NCBI RefSeq assembly: GCF_900099735.1
Contig: NZ_FNDT01000005.1
Span: 124,001-188,000 of the forward strand
From: Arthrobacter subterraneus
GTDB taxonomy: Bacteria > Actinomycetota > Actinomycetes > Actinomycetales > Micrococcaceae
DNA length: 64,000 nucleotides
Direction of reading: 5' to 3'
The position numbers were made by a program, and so were the translations under genes. This document shows, piece after piece, positions 63,239 through 64,000 of the stretch (its first letter is position 1; each line of letters starts with the position of its first letter). The notes below the pieces were generated by a model that saw only the letters and a list, made by a program, of their open reading frames with translations, searched no databases and was not told the origin of the DNA.

Positions 63239-64000
63239 TTAGGACCCGGGACTGACGCGCGAAGTCCGTGCCCGTGAATCCTCGCGGGCCTGTCCGCCCA
63301 GAGCGTCATTGACACGCGGGAGGACCTCCGTTCCCAGCAGCTCAATGGACTCCAGAACCTGAGCCTGCGGCACGGAAGAAAAGTCGAGCTGGAGGATATG
63401 GCGGTCGTGGCCCATCCCAGCATGCGTGAGAACGATTTTCTCCGCCACCTCCTCGGGATTTCCCACATAAAGGGCTCCCGTCCGCGCCGCCTGCATGTTG
63501 TACGTGACCCCGCTCGGCTGCGGGAAACCGCGTTCGGCCGAGATGCGCGTCATGGTGTCGAGCCAATACGGACGGAACGTGTCCTTCGCGCCATCCCGGA
63601 GAACCAGCCCGACGCCGCTCACCCCGATCCGGGGCGCGGCACCCGCTGCGTCGTTGAACTGTTCCCGGTACAGCGCCGCGTGCTGGGTGAAGTTGTCCAC
63701 CGCGCCGCCCAGCAGGGCGTAGATGACCGGGGTGCCCAGCCGTGCGGCCCGTACGGAGGAGGCGGGCGTTCCTCCGGTGGCAACCCACACATCCAGCTTG
63801 TCCTGCAGCGGGCGCGGCAGAATCAGCGCGTCCTGCAGCGGTGGCCGGAACCGGCCTGACCAGGTCACGCGTTCCTCGTCGTTGAGGTGAAGCAGGAATT
63901 CGATCTTCTCGTTGTACAGGGCGTCATAGTCCTCAAGGGCGGCCCCGAAGAGCGGGTAGGACTCGATGAAAGACCCCCTGCCGGCCGTCAGCTCCGCCCG
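63239..64000 (-). CDS. LLM class flavin-dependent oxidoreductase (C-terminal part, cut by window edge)
   Basis: About 253 residues are visible; the frame continues in full to position 64000, so the start is outside. 'AGRGSFIESYPLFGAALEDYDALYNEKIEFLLHL' and 'WSGRFRPPL' match the luciferase-like monooxygenase family of the type with that 'GRGSF.ESYPLFG' motif. 'VWVATGGTPASSVRAARLGTPVIYALLGG' and 'YVGNPEEVAEKI' follow. It uses reduced FMN or F420; the substrate is unknown. It lies 28 bp upstream of the ABC exporter on the same strand. Confidence 0.9.
   Translation of the reverse strand, partial: RAELTAGRGSFIESYPLFGAALEDYDALYNEKIEFLLHLNDEERVTWSGRFRPPLQDALILPRPLQDKLDVWVATGGTPASSVRAARLGTPVIYALLGGAVDNFTQHAALYREQFNDAAGAAPRIGVSGVGLVLRDGAKDTFRPYWLDTMTRISAERGFPQPSGVTYNMQAARTGALYVGNPEEVAEKIVLTHAGMGHDRHILQLDFSSVPQAQVLESIELLGTEVLPRVNDALGGQAREDSRARTSRVSPGS

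Overview
This 64 kb window is high-GC and densely coded. It looks like the chromosome of an actinobacterium of the Arthrobacter group (Micrococcaceae). The reasons are strong GC bias at third codon positions, actinobacterial gene types (a cory-CC-star protein, a DUF1918 protein, a Cgl0158-type aldolase, heterotetrameric sarcosine oxidase, a GntR-type inositol regulator) and several genes that seem to lack a Shine-Dalgarno site. The species is inferred, not proven. I see no insertion sequence, prophage, CRISPR array or rRNA. One tRNA is present.

Layout. 1-5.8 kb: start of an aldehyde dehydrogenase-like gene cut by the edge, then a tight cstA / cory-CC-star / ArsA-like ATPase operon, a thioredoxin-reductase-like flavoprotein and small orphan genes. 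5.8-14.8 kb: two catabolic modules of Gfo/Idh/MocA dehydrogenases with xylose-isomerase-like TIM barrels. Each is divergent from its own LacI regulator, with a clear palindromic operator between them; the second also carries an MFS exporter-type gene. 14.8-30.3 kb: a complete myo-inositol locus. It has a CUT2-type ABC importer, a GntR regulator with iolB, and an eight-gene operon iolC / aldolase / iolD / mmsA / iolE / iolG / isomerase / iolT, plus a tautomerase. 30.4-33.6 kb: a DHA2 drug transporter and NhaA. 33.6-49.6 kb: a creatinine-to-pyruvate locus. It combines glyA-soxBDAG-sdaA-purU (with a divergent FadR-type regulator) and MHS transporter / creatinase / creatininase / BCCT transporter followed by an IclR regulator. 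49.6-57.7 kb: housekeeping genes (sucCD, a lipoprotein, pcrA, an AgcS symporter, a membrane protein). 57.7-60.6 kb: tRNA-Arg(CCT), then three translationally overlapping genes encoding an unknown protein, a WXG100-like/lipase fusion and a lipoprotein. 60.6-64 kb: a YczE-type membrane protein, an ABC exporter and a truncated LLM flavoprotein.

How the genes work together. Inositol enters through the ABC importer or IolT and is oxidised by IolG. IolE, IolD, IolB and IolC then process it, the aldolase cleaves it, and MmsA yields acetyl-CoA. Creatinine is opened to creatine, split to sarcosine and urea, and oxidised to glycine plus a C1-tetrahydrofolate unit. GlyA and SdaA carry the carbon to pyruvate, and PurU drains C1 units. 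A repeated TGTCCTGACA-like element lies upstream of the GntR gene, the ABC operon, iolC and the tautomerase gene, and suggests one inositol regulon.

The most novel candidate is the 57.9-60.6 kb operon, which resembles a type VII-secreted lipase effector with a partner lipoprotein.
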